A stretch of 64,000 nucleotides of DNA, from NCBI RefSeq assembly GCF_042675645.1, contig NZ_JBHTJH010000004.1:186001-250000 (forward strand), in the 5' to 3' direction. The DNA comes from Sungkyunkwania multivorans (GTDB lineage: Bacteria; Bacteroidota; Bacteroidia; Flavobacteriales; Flavobacteriaceae). The translations under genes and the position numbers were made by a program. Position 1 is the first letter of the stretch, and every line of letters starts with the position of its first letter. Shown piece after piece: positions 52,197 to 61,804 of the stretch. Under the pieces are notes generated by a model. The model was given only the letters and a program-made list of their open reading frames with translations. It did not search any database and was not told the origin of the DNA.

Positions 52197-52261
52197 GATA
52201 TTAAGTTGGTTTTAATTCAATTACCAAGTTACTGTAATATTTAACTAATTGCAAAGATTGC

Positions 52262-52765
52262 CTAAAACTGTTTGAGTATTTCTCTGTGATCCCGAATACC
52301 TCTTTTGATATTCTCGCATAGGAGCAATGCCTTATCGATTCGAGTTTGGGAGTTTTTGAAGCGAGCGATCATATAGATGATACTTCTTTTTTTTCCCGGT
52401 GTGAAAGATTCAAAGATCTTATAAGCTTCAGTATCGGTCTCGAGCACTGCGGCTAATTCTTCGGGTACATCGACACCATATTTGGAATGATCTTCAAAAA
52501 GCTGAAGTTGAAAATAATCACTTGGAAATAGCCCTAACTGCTTTTGCTTGGATTTTCCAAAGGTAAGCCGATAGCGGCCTTGATATTTTTGTAAGGCCGC
52601 ATGAAATTCAATGCTTTTTCCTTCAAAAGTTGCAATGACTCTTACCCTCTGTTGTCCGGCATCTATGAATGGTGTCACTATAGATTCTGGAAGGTCTATT
52701 GCATGCATCCCCTTTATCGTAACCTCAAAGGGGGTGGATCGTATTTTTTTATCGTCAATGGACAT
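52262..52765 (-). CDS. YdeI/OmpD-associated family protein (DUF1905)
   Basis: The 167-aa protein has the DUF1905 beta-barrel part (about 12-90, IKGMHAIDLPESIV through FFQLQLFED) and the YdeI tail with VPEELAAVLETDTEAYKIFESFTPGKKRSIIYMIARFKNSQTRIDKA. This family is often linked to envelope stress, with no enzymatic function known. It ends the unit beginning with the PLP decarboxylase, 3 bp after the hydrolase-OsmC gene. Confidence 0.85.
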   Translation of the reverse strand: MSIDDKKIRSTPFEVTIKGMHAIDLPESIVTPFIDAGQQRVRVIATFEGKSIEFHAALQKYQGRYRLTFGKSKQKQLGLFPSDYFQLQLFEDHSKYGVDVPEELAAVLETDTEAYKIFESFTPGKKRSIIYMIARFKNSQTRIDKALLLCENIKRGIRDHREILKQF

Positions 52766-52768
52766 TTT

Positions 52769-53986
52769 TTACTTGAGAAGGGAGGTATTCACGTTTACCT
52801 CCGCGTGCAAGGTACGATGCACAGGACATTTATCGGCGATTTGCAGTATACGCTCTATTTGCTTCTCGTCCAGATTTCCTTCGAGTTTTATCTCGCGGTC
52901 AAAAGTGTCAATTCTTGCCTTAGGGTCATTCTCACAAGCCTCGCAATCGTCCGCATGTCTTCGGTCGTAGCTGGTGTGGACCTCCACATTTTGAAGATCC
53001 CATCCCTTTCGTTCAACATACATTCTTATGGTCATGGCCGTGCATGCCGACAATCCTGCCGACAGGAACTCGTAAGGAGATGGCCCAAAATCATTACCGC
53101 CAACATCTAAGGGCTCATCGGCCACCATATAGTGATTTCCTACCTTCATTTGTGTTGTAAAACCATTTTCGATGTCCAAACTGGCCACCACATGATGTAC
53201 ACTTCGTAGTGGTTCCGATTTTGGAATGCTCACATATCTCGAGGACCATCCGGCGATCACCTTTCCAGTATATATTGAATCTTCTTTGCGCGAAAGTAGG
53301 TGGTCGGCACCATCTAAGGTCACGAAACTCTTAGGATGATGCGCCGCATGATAAAGCTCTTCGGCATTTCTTATACCTACCGTATTATCTTGGGGCGAAT
53401 GCATGATGAGCAATGGCTTTCTCAAGTTCTTTACAGTGTCTGGTAGCGACTTGGTTTCAAGATCATCTACAAATTGTTTTTTGATGGTAAAATCACGACC
53501 ACTGAGATTGACCACCGCATGGCCATTCGCTTCAATTTCCTGTAAACTGCTCTTTAGTAGGTGTGTCACATGTTTAGGGTTGGAAGGAGCTCCGACGGTG
53601 GCGACCGCTTTCACCGCATCGATCTTGGCGGCTGCAAAGATCACCGCAGCACCTCCTAATGAATGTCCAACAAGCAATGCAGGAGCCTGATGATTCTCGG
53701 CTAAAAAATCTGCAGCTGCGATCAGGTCATCTACGTTTCCGGAGAAATTCGTATCGGCGAAGTCGCCATCGCTTTCCCCTAGACCGGTGAAGTCGAACCT
53801 TAGAACACCAAAGCCCTCCGAGGTCAATGCTCTCGAAATGTTTTTAACAGCACCTAAGTTTTTCGTGCAGGTAAAACAATGCGCGAAAAGTGCAAAATTA
53901 TGCGGATGTTGGTCGGCGGGAAGTTCTAGTCTTCCAGAAAGGGTATGTCCTTCCTTATTTTGAAATGTGACCTTGGATAATTTCAT
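52769..53986 (-). CDS. Alpha/beta hydrolase-OsmC fusion protein
   Basis: The 405-aa protein has an N-terminal alpha/beta hydrolase (about 1-255) with VGHSLGGAA as the nucleophile elbow and a catalytic DGADHLLSR His region. An OsmC/Ohr-like domain (about 260-405) shows GPSPYEFLSAGLSACTAMTIRMYVERKGW and DKCPVHRTL with the two reactive cysteines. OsmC proteins reduce organic peroxides. The fusion is known in several Bacteroidota and related groups. It overlaps the decarboxylase gene by 32 bp. Confidence 0.92.
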   Translation of the reverse strand: MKLSKVTFQNKEGHTLSGRLELPADQHPHNFALFAHCFTCTKNLGAVKNISRALTSEGFGVLRFDFTGLGESDGDFADTNFSGNVDDLIAAADFLAENHQAPALLVGHSLGGAAVIFAAAKIDAVKAVATVGAPSNPKHVTHLLKSSLQEIEANGHAVVNLSGRDFTIKKQFVDDLETKSLPDTVKNLRKPLLIMHSPQDNTVGIRNAEELYHAAHHPKSFVTLDGADHLLSRKEDSIYTGKVIAGWSSRYVSIPKSEPLRSVHHVVASLDIENGFTTQMKVGNHYMVADEPLDVGGNDFGPSPYEFLSAGLSACTAMTIRMYVERKGWDLQNVEVHTSYDRRHADDCEACENDPKARIDTFDREIKLEGNLDEKQIERILQIADKCPVHRTLHAEVNVNTSLLK

Positions 53987-55412
53987 CTGTTGATTTTATT
54001 TGGTTGGCGATATCAATGATCTTGTCTAACAATTGCTGGAAATGTGGTCGTTGGGTAAAGGGATTCATTACGGTAACACGTAAATAGTGCTGCTCGTTGA
54101 TGGTGGTCTCTACGATATAATACGCTCCGTCATAGAGAAGGTGCTCACGTAACTTCTTATTAAAAGCGTTGCGTTCTTCCATATCAGTGTTGGTATATCG
54201 AAAACACACAATGTTGGAATCTGGTGTTAGCAGCAATTCAAAATCCTGCTGTTCTTCGATCATCTTAGCGAATCGTTTAGCCGAATCATACAAGGTATTC
54301 ACATAATCGCTAAAGAAGTCGGTGCCATAGGCATTGATGATCGCATAGAATCGCAGGCTCATCATACTCTTGGTGCATTCAAAGGTGCGCCGAGCCATGT
54401 TATACCAATCTTCTTCTTCTCGTCCCCAAAGATATTGTGCCTTTTGGGTAAAGGTCTTATAGGAGTTCTTGTTCTCTTTAAAGAGCAATGCTGTTGTGAT
54501 GCTAGAGGTGGCCATCATCTTATGGCCATCGATCACTACAGAATCTGCGTATTTGATGCCTTTTAAAAGAGATCGGTATTTTGCAGAAAAGATCGCAGCT
54601 CCCCCGTGTGCCGCATCCACATGAAACCAGAGCTGATGTTGCTTGCAGAAGCTTGCGATGTCACTTAGGTTATCATACATCCCGGTAGAGGTAGATGGCG
54701 CACTACCAACCACGGCGATCACCTTGTATCCTTTTTTAAGAGCGGCGTCATAACATTTTTGAAGTTGAGCAGTATCCATCACAAATTTTTCATCCACCGG
54801 AACTTTCACGATACCATCTTCGCCCAGCCCCATGATCTTTACAGCGCGAGTCACGCAGTAATGTGCCTCTTCACTTACCATGATCGCAAGTTTTTCTTGG
54901 AGTCCTTCGTTCCAACTATCGTTCTTGGACATCACATTTCGTGCACATAAAAGTGCGGTAAGATTTCCTAGCGTTCCACCAGAGGTTAAAAATCCTCCTG
55001 AACTGTCATCAAAACCAATGGCCTTATTGATCGTTTCGATCACAATGCGCTCCATAGCCGTCGGTGCCATACCCATTTCATATACCGCCATACCATTATT
55101 GAGCAGAGCGCTCTGCAAGGTGGCAAGCGCCGATATGGGAACGGTTGGAGATACTTGGTGCCCAATACATTTCGGATGATGTGTTTGTGTGATACGTTTC
55201 AGCACTTCGGAGAAAAGATCGCTAGAGGCTGTTTTCTTGTGAAGGAAATCATTCCAGAAGGCCAATTCATCTTCCGGAGATTGATAGTCGATCACCTTTT
55301 GATGATTTCCTGTGGTGGCACCTTCAAGATAATCTGATAGTATATCGATCAGTTGATGTCCCTCGTTTCTAAATCGATCAGCGTTGTATGCTTCTGCAAG
55401 CGTATGAGTCAT
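53955..55412 (-). CDS. PLP-dependent group II decarboxylase
   Basis: This 485-aa protein belongs to the glutamate/aromatic amino-acid decarboxylase fold: FLTSGGTLGNLTALLCAR (phosphate loop), HVDAAHGGAAIFS (cofactor Asp) and DSVVIDGHKMMATSSITTALLF, where the Lys forms the Schiff base. Possible substrates are glutamate, aspartate, tyrosine or a diamino acid; the sequence does not decide. It has no signal peptide. It leads the set decarboxylase, hydrolase-OsmC, YdeI. Confidence 0.88.
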   Translation of the reverse strand: MTHTLAEAYNADRFRNEGHQLIDILSDYLEGATTGNHQKVIDYQSPEDELAFWNDFLHKKTASSDLFSEVLKRITQTHHPKCIGHQVSPTVPISALATLQSALLNNGMAVYEMGMAPTAMERIVIETINKAIGFDDSSGGFLTSGGTLGNLTALLCARNVMSKNDSWNEGLQEKLAIMVSEEAHYCVTRAVKIMGLGEDGIVKVPVDEKFVMDTAQLQKCYDAALKKGYKVIAVVGSAPSTSTGMYDNLSDIASFCKQHQLWFHVDAAHGGAAIFSAKYRSLLKGIKYADSVVIDGHKMMATSSITTALLFKENKNSYKTFTQKAQYLWGREEEDWYNMARRTFECTKSMMSLRFYAIINAYGTDFFSDYVNTLYDSAKRFAKMIEEQQDFELLLTPDSNIVCFRYTNTDMEERNAFNKKLREHLLYDGAYYIVETTINEQHYLRVTVMNPFTQRPHFQQLLDKIIDIANQIKSTDEIIQGHISK

Positions 55413-55513
55413 GCGTCGTGGTTTTCTTCGAATACCATAAAAATACTACCTTGCTGATAGCTTTCAAAGGAAGGAAACCTAATTTTAACCTTTGTATATA
55501 ACCATTCTATTCC

Positions 55514-55780
55514 ATGCTTATGATCGATAATAACGATTTGATTACCAGAGATTGGCTTGCTATTGAGCGCACCAAATTGGCGAACGAACGGACATTTCTT
55601 GCTTACTTGAGAACATTCATAGTACTATTCGCCAGTGGGGTGGGTATTTTAAAGATCGATCTCTTTAGCGAACTCAAAACCCTAGGATTGATGCTCACCA
55701 TTTTATCGCCCATTATCTTTATTGTAGGGTTATTGCGGTTGCTTAGGGTTCGAAAGAGAATCAGAGATCACTATTCTTAG
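55514..55780 (+). CDS. DUF202 small membrane protein
   Basis: An 88-aa protein with the DUF202 signature RDWLAIERTKLANERTFLAYLRTF followed by two membrane segments (about 31-48 and 57-74) and a basic end (RLLRVRKRIRDHYS). DUF202 also occurs in the VTC4-linked polyphosphate proteins of yeast. The start ATG at 55514 is followed by a second at 55520. It converges with the first DUF2490 gene, overlapping it by 4 bp. Confidence 0.85.
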   Translation: MLMIDNNDLITRDWLAIERTKLANERTFLAYLRTFIVLFASGVGILKIDLFSELKTLGLMLTILSPIIFIVGLLRLLRVRKRIRDHYS

Positions 55781-56481
55781 TCAGCAGTGTTTTTTCGATA
55801 GTCTAAACGGAACGATAGGCAAATACGTATTCGGTCGAAGTTCGCATCACTAAAGGCGTTTCTCATATAGCCAATATCTAGACTTATATCATCATTTAGA
55901 TAAGCCCCTAAACCTACGTAGCTCCTGTTTTGATTGAATGGTGATTTTTGAAGGTTGATGAATAGTTCGTTAAAGCCTCTTATATAATAATTTTTACGGA
56001 TCGGATGTTTCAATTGAAACCGATATCGCAGGCGATGATAAGGATGAAAACGTTCACCGTCTTTTCGTATCCAACGTGTTTCATGCCGAAAGCGATGATC
56101 GAAAGCAAATTTCTGTAGATGAGACCTCAGATAGACTTCTTCATACATCCAATGCTGTGTTCCGCCTTTAGCTTCCCTATTTTTTGAAAAGGGCTCGGAA
56201 CTGAGATATCCGTAGCCTATGGTAGTTGTTACTTTAGGGTTTAGATGAAGGCTGATACCTGTTCTAAAGAAGGCGAATTCGTAGTGGTTGAATAACTCGT
56301 AATGCTGCAAGATGCCAATCGTGGGGATACTGATCTTTTTATCTAGTCGATGATCGATAGAGAGCACTGACCAGGACCCTAAATAATCTTCTTTGTTATT
56401 TTGTGCAGAAAGAGGTGTTGTAAACAACATCCAGAGGATAAAACCTATGATATTTGATAGGCGCTTAAGGGTCAATTTCAA
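55777..56481 (-). CDS. DUF2490 outer-membrane protein, TTG start
   Basis: The only start that gives a signal peptide is TTG 56481 (KLTLKRLSNIIGFILWMLFTTPLSAQ), with a stop nine bases upstream. The 234-aa product has the DUF2490 pattern: DYLGSWSVLSIDHRL, an alternation of aromatic strands (FAFDHRFRHETRW, YHRLRYRFQL) and YIRGFNELFINLQKSPFNQNRSYVGLGAYL. These are predicted outer-membrane beta-barrels of unknown function. It resembles the next gene (56612-57304) closely enough to be its paralogue. Confidence 0.82.
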   Translation of the reverse strand: MKLTLKRLSNIIGFILWMLFTTPLSAQNNKEDYLGSWSVLSIDHRLDKKISIPTIGILQHYELFNHYEFAFFRTGISLHLNPKVTTTIGYGYLSSEPFSKNREAKGGTQHWMYEEVYLRSHLQKFAFDHRFRHETRWIRKDGERFHPYHRLRYRFQLKHPIRKNYYIRGFNELFINLQKSPFNQNRSYVGLGAYLNDDISLDIGYMRNAFSDANFDRIRICLSFRLDYRKNTAD

Positions 56482-56493
56482 ATGAATTTACCA

Positions 56494-56522
56494 CAAAAGT
56501 ATGCGCTAACGACAAGGCCAAA
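56494..56522 (-). promoter_or_regulatory. Promoter of the first DUF2490 gene
   Basis: On the minus strand TACTTTTG (56501 to 56494) matches TANNTTTG; TTTG at 56522-56519 gives a 17-base spacing as a -33. The inverted repeat 56522-56539 touches the -33. Confidence 0.6.
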
Positions 56523-56539
56523 ACTGACGGTTGTCAGTT
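56522..56539. promoter_or_regulatory. Inverted repeat at the DUF2490 promoter (operator candidate)
   Basis: AACTGAC (56522-56528) and GTCAGTT (56533-56539) form a perfect 7-bp repeat with a GGTT centre, adjoining the -33. This is the size and place of a dimeric repressor or activator site. Confidence 0.5.
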
Positions 56540-56611
56540 GATAAAATCTACAACGTTATAGTTGAGAAATTTATCAAAAAAAGAAGGTTTTTCCCTTGAT
56601 GAGAGATGCTT

Positions 56612-57304
56612 TCAGCTTTTAGGGTCGGTCTTTTTTCTTAGGTCAGTGTTGAAGAATACGCCCAATTGCAATCGATCGAATTGGGCATTTTGAAAGTGGT
56701 TCTTTAGGAAGCCCAATTGGATCTGAAAGTCTTTTTCGATCTTGTAGCCCACGGCGCCATACAAACGATTCTGACCAAACAGGTCGTTTTGAAAGTTGAT
56801 GAACACTTCGTCATAGGCATTCAAGAACCATTTTTCTCCCAGCGGATAGGTTACCTGAAGGCGGTAGCGACCTCGGTGTTCTGTATCACTTCCATTTTGG
56901 CTATCTATAAAGCGCTGTTCGATGCGATAACGATGTTCAAAGGCGAATTTACCCTGTTGGTTCTTTAAAATGAATTGTTGGAAGATACGATGTTCTTTGG
57001 AATTTTCTTCGCCCTCCACATCCTCGAACGTACCGTCGGTATTGATATAGGCGTATCCAAAGGTGGCAATGGCCTTTTCGGAAATATGGTAATTTGCGCC
57101 AGTTCGCAGAAGTAGTTGGTTAAAGTTGGAAGCGGTCTCAAAGAATCGAAACTGTGCTTCAGTATGAATGCTCCAGCTTTCTGAGACCTTGTTCGTACCA
57201 AAATACATATACCAAGCTCCAAGATTGTCTTGACCATCAGATTGGGCATTCAATTTTATCAAACAAAAAATTACTGCAACAACAGTTATTAAGTTGCACT
57301 TCAT
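56612..57304 (-). CDS. DUF2490 outer-membrane protein, paralogue
   Basis: The 230-aa protein has a signal peptide (residues 1-20, ending KLNAQ) and the DUF2490 layout: DNLGAWYMYFGTNKVSESWSIHTEAQFRFFE, FAFEHRYRIEQRF, HRGRYRLQVTYPLGEKWFLNAYDEVFINFQNDLFGQNRLYGAVGY. The strand order and the terminal FFNTDLRKK match its downstream paralogue. Tandem copies suggest duplication; both are probably outer-membrane barrels of unknown role. Confidence 0.85.
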   Translation of the reverse strand: MKCNLITVVAVIFCLIKLNAQSDGQDNLGAWYMYFGTNKVSESWSIHTEAQFRFFETASNFNQLLLRTGANYHISEKAIATFGYAYINTDGTFEDVEGEENSKEHRIFQQFILKNQQGKFAFEHRYRIEQRFIDSQNGSDTEHRGRYRLQVTYPLGEKWFLNAYDEVFINFQNDLFGQNRLYGAVGYKIEKDFQIQLGFLKNHFQNAQFDRLQLGVFFNTDLRKKTDPKS

Positions 57305-57394
57305 ACATAGAAATTTTATTTTTTGAAAATACGCTCCCTTTATTTTAAGGAGAAATAAGTTAACCTTTAGAAGGGGCGTATCCGTATTTTGGCA

Positions 57395-60300
57395 CTACTC
57401 CATGCCAAACTTCTCAATCTTTTTAAAGGGGGTTAGTTCCACTTTTTTCATTTGGTCTTGGTACACGCTCCATTCTTTACTGAAAAACTCATTGGTTTTG
57501 ACCAACGCTTCCTTTAAGGCATTTTGAGCCTGTGTCATCAAACGTGTTTCTGTCGTGGTCAGACCAGTTTTCCTTGAGCTTACATAAGCACTGGCAGTAC
57601 CTATACGCTGAACGACATTCGGTTCTGGGCTGCGAATGATGCCCTGTCGCTTATCTTCCTTGCCAAGATAGATGGCAATGAGCTCATCTATCTTTTTAGT
57701 GATATCTTTTGAGGCCTTTATTTCCCCTTTGTATTTTTCCTTGTCCCCTTTCTGTTCTTTTTTGAGTTTGGACTGGAAGTCCTTGGCGATATTCTTGCTC
57801 TCTACCAATTGCTTTGTGGCATCAGCAGCTGTTTGCATCATTTTTTCCAATCGCTTGCCCGCTGTATATACCTCATTGATGTTCTTTTGAGATACCTCAA
57901 GTCTGGGGTCACTTTCTACTTTGATACTCGATTCTGAAACTTGATCACCAAAGAGCATCTTTAATTTATAGGTGCCTGGTTTCACAGCAACACCACCGCG
58001 TTCTCTCTTTGTTTTTGGGATGGTTCGAGAAGGCCGATCGGGGCCAGCCTCATCTAACCCCCAGTACATCCTATGGAAGCCATTCTTCTTTGGAACTTTG
58101 CGCTTTAATGTTCTTATGAGTTTGTTACCGTTAAAAATTTCCAAATTAATGGAATCCCATTTTACTTCTTTGGTTTCAGTACTATCCTCCTCCGTCTCTT
58201 TTTCGTCATCCTTTTCGGCCTCCTCCAGCTCTGGCTTGTTTAGGTAATAGGTGAGCATGGCACCACGGTCCTTGTTGGTGCCCTGGTACATGGCATCTGC
58301 CCCAAATCGGCTGCCAGTTGGTTGTTGATAAGCTGCCAGATATGCTGTTGGAGCATCAAACAGATGGATTTTTTTAGCGAGTAAGCTTTTGTTTTGCGCA
58401 AGTGCTCGGAGTGGACGGATATCATCCAATACCCAAGCGGCTCTTCCAAAAGTGCCGATCACCAGATCGTGCTCCCTTGGCTGTATCACCAGATCTTTGG
58501 TTGAGACCGTAGGAAAACCTTCGGTCCATTTTTGCCATTTGTTCCCAGCATCGAGCGAAACGTAAAGTCCATCATCCGTACCTAAGAAAAGTAAATTCGA
58601 GTTGATGGGGTCTTCCACGATAGACAGTGTATAGCTTTGAACATCATTTTGGTCGACTATCCGTTCCCAGGTCTTTCCATAATTCTTGGTACGAAAGGCG
58701 TAAGGCGTATAGTTGTAGCGACGATAATCATTGGCGATCAGTAAGGCTTCACCCTTATTTTTGTTTGAAGCTTTTATCTGGGGAATCCAAGTTCCAGCGG
58801 GCAAACCTTTAATATTTTTAGTGACATCGGTCCACGAAGCACCGCCGTTGGTCGTATAGTGAACTTTTCCGTCATCTGTACTTACCCATAGCATATCTTT
58901 TTCTATAGGAGATGGCTCAATCACTAGAATTGTGCAATAATTCTCAGCACCCGTTGCGTCGAGTGTAAGTCCACCACTCTCATGTTGTTTTTGCTTCTCT
59001 TTATCGTTAGTTGTAAGATCTGGAGAAATAATATCCCAAGTAAGACCTTTGTCTGTAGAACGATGTACGAACTGGCTTCCAAAATAAAGCGTGCTATGGT
59101 CGAAAGGGTCAATGTTGATCGCGGCATTCCAGTTGAATCGAAGTCGTGTGTCTGGGTCTGGATGCGTGGGACGCACTATATAGTTGTCACCTGTTTTCCA
59201 ATCGTATCTCAACACAAAACCCTGCTGGCTCATGCTCCATCCATACTGACCATTGCTAGGATCTGGAACGACATCAAAACCATCTCCAAAAGAGATCTCT
59301 TGCCAGTAGCTATTTCGAATACCTTGATCTTTCCATACATAGGCTGGCCCTCTCCAAGACCCATTATCTTGCATGCCTCCGTACACATTATACGGAAATT
59401 CATCATCAACTGCGATATGATAGAACTGTGCAACGGGGATATTTCCGATGAAGCGCCATGTCTTTCCTCCGTCTTTAGAGATATTCAAACCGCCATCATT
59501 ACCATCGATCATGAATTGTCCATTTTCGGGGTGGATCCACCAGGAATGATGGTCTGGATGTACCCCATTATCCACGCCGTAGGAGCCCATAAGTTGGTTA
59601 AAATTCTTTCCGCCGTCTTCGGAGACATTCACAAAGGTGAAGATAGAGAATATCCTATTTTCATTTTCAGGATCTACATAGATCTCCGAATAATAAAAAG
59701 GGCGATTGCCAATACCTGGTTTATCACTGACCTTTGACCATTTGAACCCGCCATCGGTACTTTTGTAAAGGGCATTCTTTTTAGCTTCAACCAGCGCATA
59801 CACCACATTTGGTTTGTTGCGTGCGATGGCAATACCTATTCGGCCCAGCTCACCCTTTGGCAAACCATCCTCATCGTTTAGTTTTTTCCAATTTTCGCCA
59901 CCATCATGTGTCATATACAGACCGCTGCCATCACCGCCAGATTTAAAAAACCATGGGTCGCGTTTGTGCTCCCACATAGCTACGAATAGTTTATTGGGGT
60001 TTGTAGGATCCATCACCATGTCAGCGACGCCAGTTCTATCGTTATTGAATAGTATCTTTTTCCAAGTTTTTCCTCCATCGTTCGTTTTATAGACCCCCCT
60101 TTCTTTATGTGCTCCCCAAGGCGAACCTATGGCGCCTACATAAATGGTATTTGGGTCGTTGGGATGGATAATGATGCGATGAATATGTCTTGTCTCGCGC
60201 AATCCCATCGACTGCCAGTTCTTTCCACCGTCTAACGAACGATAGATGCCGTAGCCTCCATTTAGAGAATTTCGGGGATTTCCTTCTCCAGTTCCTACCC

Positions 60301-60598
60301 AGATCACAGATGGATTGGACTGCTGAATAGCCACCGCACCTATCGAAGCTGTCACTTCCTTATCAAAGACCGGTTCCCATTTGATTCCGCCAGAGGTGGA
60401 TTTCCAGAGGCCTCCTGAAGCCGTTCCTACATACATGACATCTGGGTCATTATGCACAACATCGATTGCTGTTACGCGGCCACTCATACCTCCCGGACCA
60501 ATGTTTCGAGGTTTCATGTCTTGAACGAGGTCCATATTGAAATCTTGCCCGAAGAGGAATGGAGAGATGAAGAGTAGGGGGAGTAGTAATTTTTTCAT
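57395..60598 (-). CDS. Large secreted BNR/sortilin-like repeat protein
   Basis: The start is ATG 60598, which opens the signal peptide MKKLLLPLLFISPFLF; the earlier in-frame ATG at 60622 adds eight residues before it. The 1067-aa product has many BNR/Asp-box units (GGLWKSTSGGIKW, YRSLDGGKNWQ, VYKTNDGGKTWKK, YMTHDGGENWKK, YKSTDGGFKWSK, VSEDGGKNF, YTTNGGASWTD) making a VPS10/sortilin-type propeller, then a beta domain and a C-terminal helical, Lys-rich region (about 930-1067). In Bacteroidota these are often labelled glycosyl hydrolase, but no catalytic residues can be assigned. The role is unknown. Confidence 0.85.
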   Translation of the reverse strand: MKKLLLPLLFISPFLFGQDFNMDLVQDMKPRNIGPGGMSGRVTAIDVVHNDPDVMYVGTASGGLWKSTSGGIKWEPVFDKEVTASIGAVAIQQSNPSVIWVGTGEGNPRNSLNGGYGIYRSLDGGKNWQSMGLRETRHIHRIIIHPNDPNTIYVGAIGSPWGAHKERGVYKTNDGGKTWKKILFNNDRTGVADMVMDPTNPNKLFVAMWEHKRDPWFFKSGGDGSGLYMTHDGGENWKKLNDEDGLPKGELGRIGIAIARNKPNVVYALVEAKKNALYKSTDGGFKWSKVSDKPGIGNRPFYYSEIYVDPENENRIFSIFTFVNVSEDGGKNFNQLMGSYGVDNGVHPDHHSWWIHPENGQFMIDGNDGGLNISKDGGKTWRFIGNIPVAQFYHIAVDDEFPYNVYGGMQDNGSWRGPAYVWKDQGIRNSYWQEISFGDGFDVVPDPSNGQYGWSMSQQGFVLRYDWKTGDNYIVRPTHPDPDTRLRFNWNAAINIDPFDHSTLYFGSQFVHRSTDKGLTWDIISPDLTTNDKEKQKQHESGGLTLDATGAENYCTILVIEPSPIEKDMLWVSTDDGKVHYTTNGGASWTDVTKNIKGLPAGTWIPQIKASNKNKGEALLIANDYRRYNYTPYAFRTKNYGKTWERIVDQNDVQSYTLSIVEDPINSNLLFLGTDDGLYVSLDAGNKWQKWTEGFPTVSTKDLVIQPREHDLVIGTFGRAAWVLDDIRPLRALAQNKSLLAKKIHLFDAPTAYLAAYQQPTGSRFGADAMYQGTNKDRGAMLTYYLNKPELEEAEKDDEKETEEDSTETKEVKWDSINLEIFNGNKLIRTLKRKVPKKNGFHRMYWGLDEAGPDRPSRTIPKTKRERGGVAVKPGTYKLKMLFGDQVSESSIKVESDPRLEVSQKNINEVYTAGKRLEKMMQTAADATKQLVESKNIAKDFQSKLKKEQKGDKEKYKGEIKASKDITKKIDELIAIYLGKEDKRQGIIRSPEPNVVQRIGTASAYVSSRKTGLTTTETRLMTQAQNALKEALVKTNEFFSKEWSVYQDQMKKVELTPFKKIEKFGME

Positions 60599-60652
60599 AC
60601 TGTTATAATATTCTAATCGCATTAATTGTCCTTATTGGTCAAAAGAATATCT

Positions 60653-60691
60653 TACCGCAAAGATTCTCTTTCAAAAAAGAAAATTGCGGTA
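60653..60691 (-). promoter_or_regulatory. Inverted repeat upstream of the BNR gene
   Basis: TACCGCAA (60653-60660) and TTGCGGTA (60684-60691) are a perfect 8-bp inverted repeat; the 23-base centre is itself partly complementary (TTTC/GAAA). It lies between the pirin stop and the BNR start. It has no T-tract on the minus strand, so it looks more like an operator or leader hairpin than a terminator. Confidence 0.5.
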
Positions 60692-60805
60692 GTCTTTATC
60701 GCAGATAAGCAAAAGGATTTCTAATCATGAAATTAACAAATGACTATAAAGATTTAAAAATACGGAAAAGAATGATGAAAACTCTAAAAAAGGATGTTAA
60801 TGATC

Positions 60806-61804
60806 TTATACACGAATATCTTCGCTTCCATCCTCATAAATGGCGAATCTTCCCTTTTCTTTTGGATGAATTGGATCGTGCCTGTCCCATGGCCAACCAC
60901 CAAATTCGGTAGCGCGATATTCTGCGATCGCCTCATTCATTTCTTGTTGAGAATTAGCAACGAACGGGCCCTGCTGCACGACAGCTTCGCCGATAGGTCT
61001 CCCCTGTAGCAGCATCAAATGGGATTCATGTTCGCCATTTTCCATGCTAAATTCTTCTGCCGCGTGCAAGTGCAGCCCATGCATTTTTGGGATTTCATAT
61101 CCTTCGGCGTAGACGTGGCCTCCTTCATAAAAATAGAGGCTTCTATTTACGTTTGAAGTATTCTTTGGAAGTGTAAATGTAGTTTTCGGAGCTAACTTTA
61201 TGAGCCAAATATTCACGTCGTTTTTGGTATCCGCTGCCCATGAATTCGGGGTAGGAGCGGGACCGCTGACATTGACATAGGTTCCAGCAATGACCTTTAT
61301 GGAAATACCATCTTCTTCAACGATCGGAATATCTTCATTCCAAAGCATCTTATAATGAGCGGGGACTTTCTTGTCCTTGGCTGGTAGATTCAGCCAAATT
61401 TGAAAGAGCAATAATTCATTCGCTTCTTCACTATTTAACAATGGAAACATCTCACTATGTTGGACGCCCTTGCCTGCGGTCATCCATTGTACATCGCCTT
61501 TGCCAAAACGGCCGTGAGCACCCAAAGAATCAAAATGATCGGCAACTCCTTTTTCAACAATAGTTACCGTCTCAAAGCCACGATGTGGATGATGCGGAAA
61601 GCCAGGGACGGTGGTACCGTGATACATGTTCCAGCCGTCTTTATTGGCAAAATCCATCCCGATATTGCGTCCAGTAATTGAGTCCTTTGGTCCAAGGTCT
61701 TCATTTCCTGCAGGAAAGTGGTCATGATGATAGGCACAAAACAGAAAAGGGTCTTGGGTCTGCCATTGATTGCCGAGTTGAATGATCTTTTTGATAGCGG
61801 TCAT
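60806..61804 (-). CDS. Pirin family protein
   Basis: The start is ATG 61804 (MTAIKKIIQLG); the longer frame begins at a TTG. The 332-aa protein has the pirin bicupin motif PGFPHHPHRGFETVTIVEKG (metal-binding HPHRGxE), QWMTAGKGVQHSEMFP and the second cupin with NEDIPIVEEDGISIKVIAGTYV. Bacterial pirins bind iron and may act as quercetinases or as redox regulators. The terminal segment is EFGGWPWDRHDPIHPKEKGRFA. It is monocistronic. Confidence 0.93.
   Translation of the reverse strand: MTAIKKIIQLGNQWQTQDPFLFCAYHHDHFPAGNEDLGPKDSITGRNIGMDFANKDGWNMYHGTTVPGFPHHPHRGFETVTIVEKGVADHFDSLGAHGRFGKGDVQWMTAGKGVQHSEMFPLLNSEEANELLLFQIWLNLPAKDKKVPAHYKMLWNEDIPIVEEDGISIKVIAGTYVNVSGPAPTPNSWAADTKNDVNIWLIKLAPKTTFTLPKNTSNVNRSLYFYEGGHVYAEGYEIPKMHGLHLHAAEEFSMENGEHESHLMLLQGRPIGEAVVQQGPFVANSQQEMNEAIAEYRATEFGGWPWDRHDPIHPKEKGRFAIYEDGSEDIRV

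Noticed and set aside
60727..60912. 61-residue plus-strand frame ahead of the pirin gene end
   Set aside because: More than half lies antisense to the conserved pirin C-terminus and it has no family match or clear promoter.
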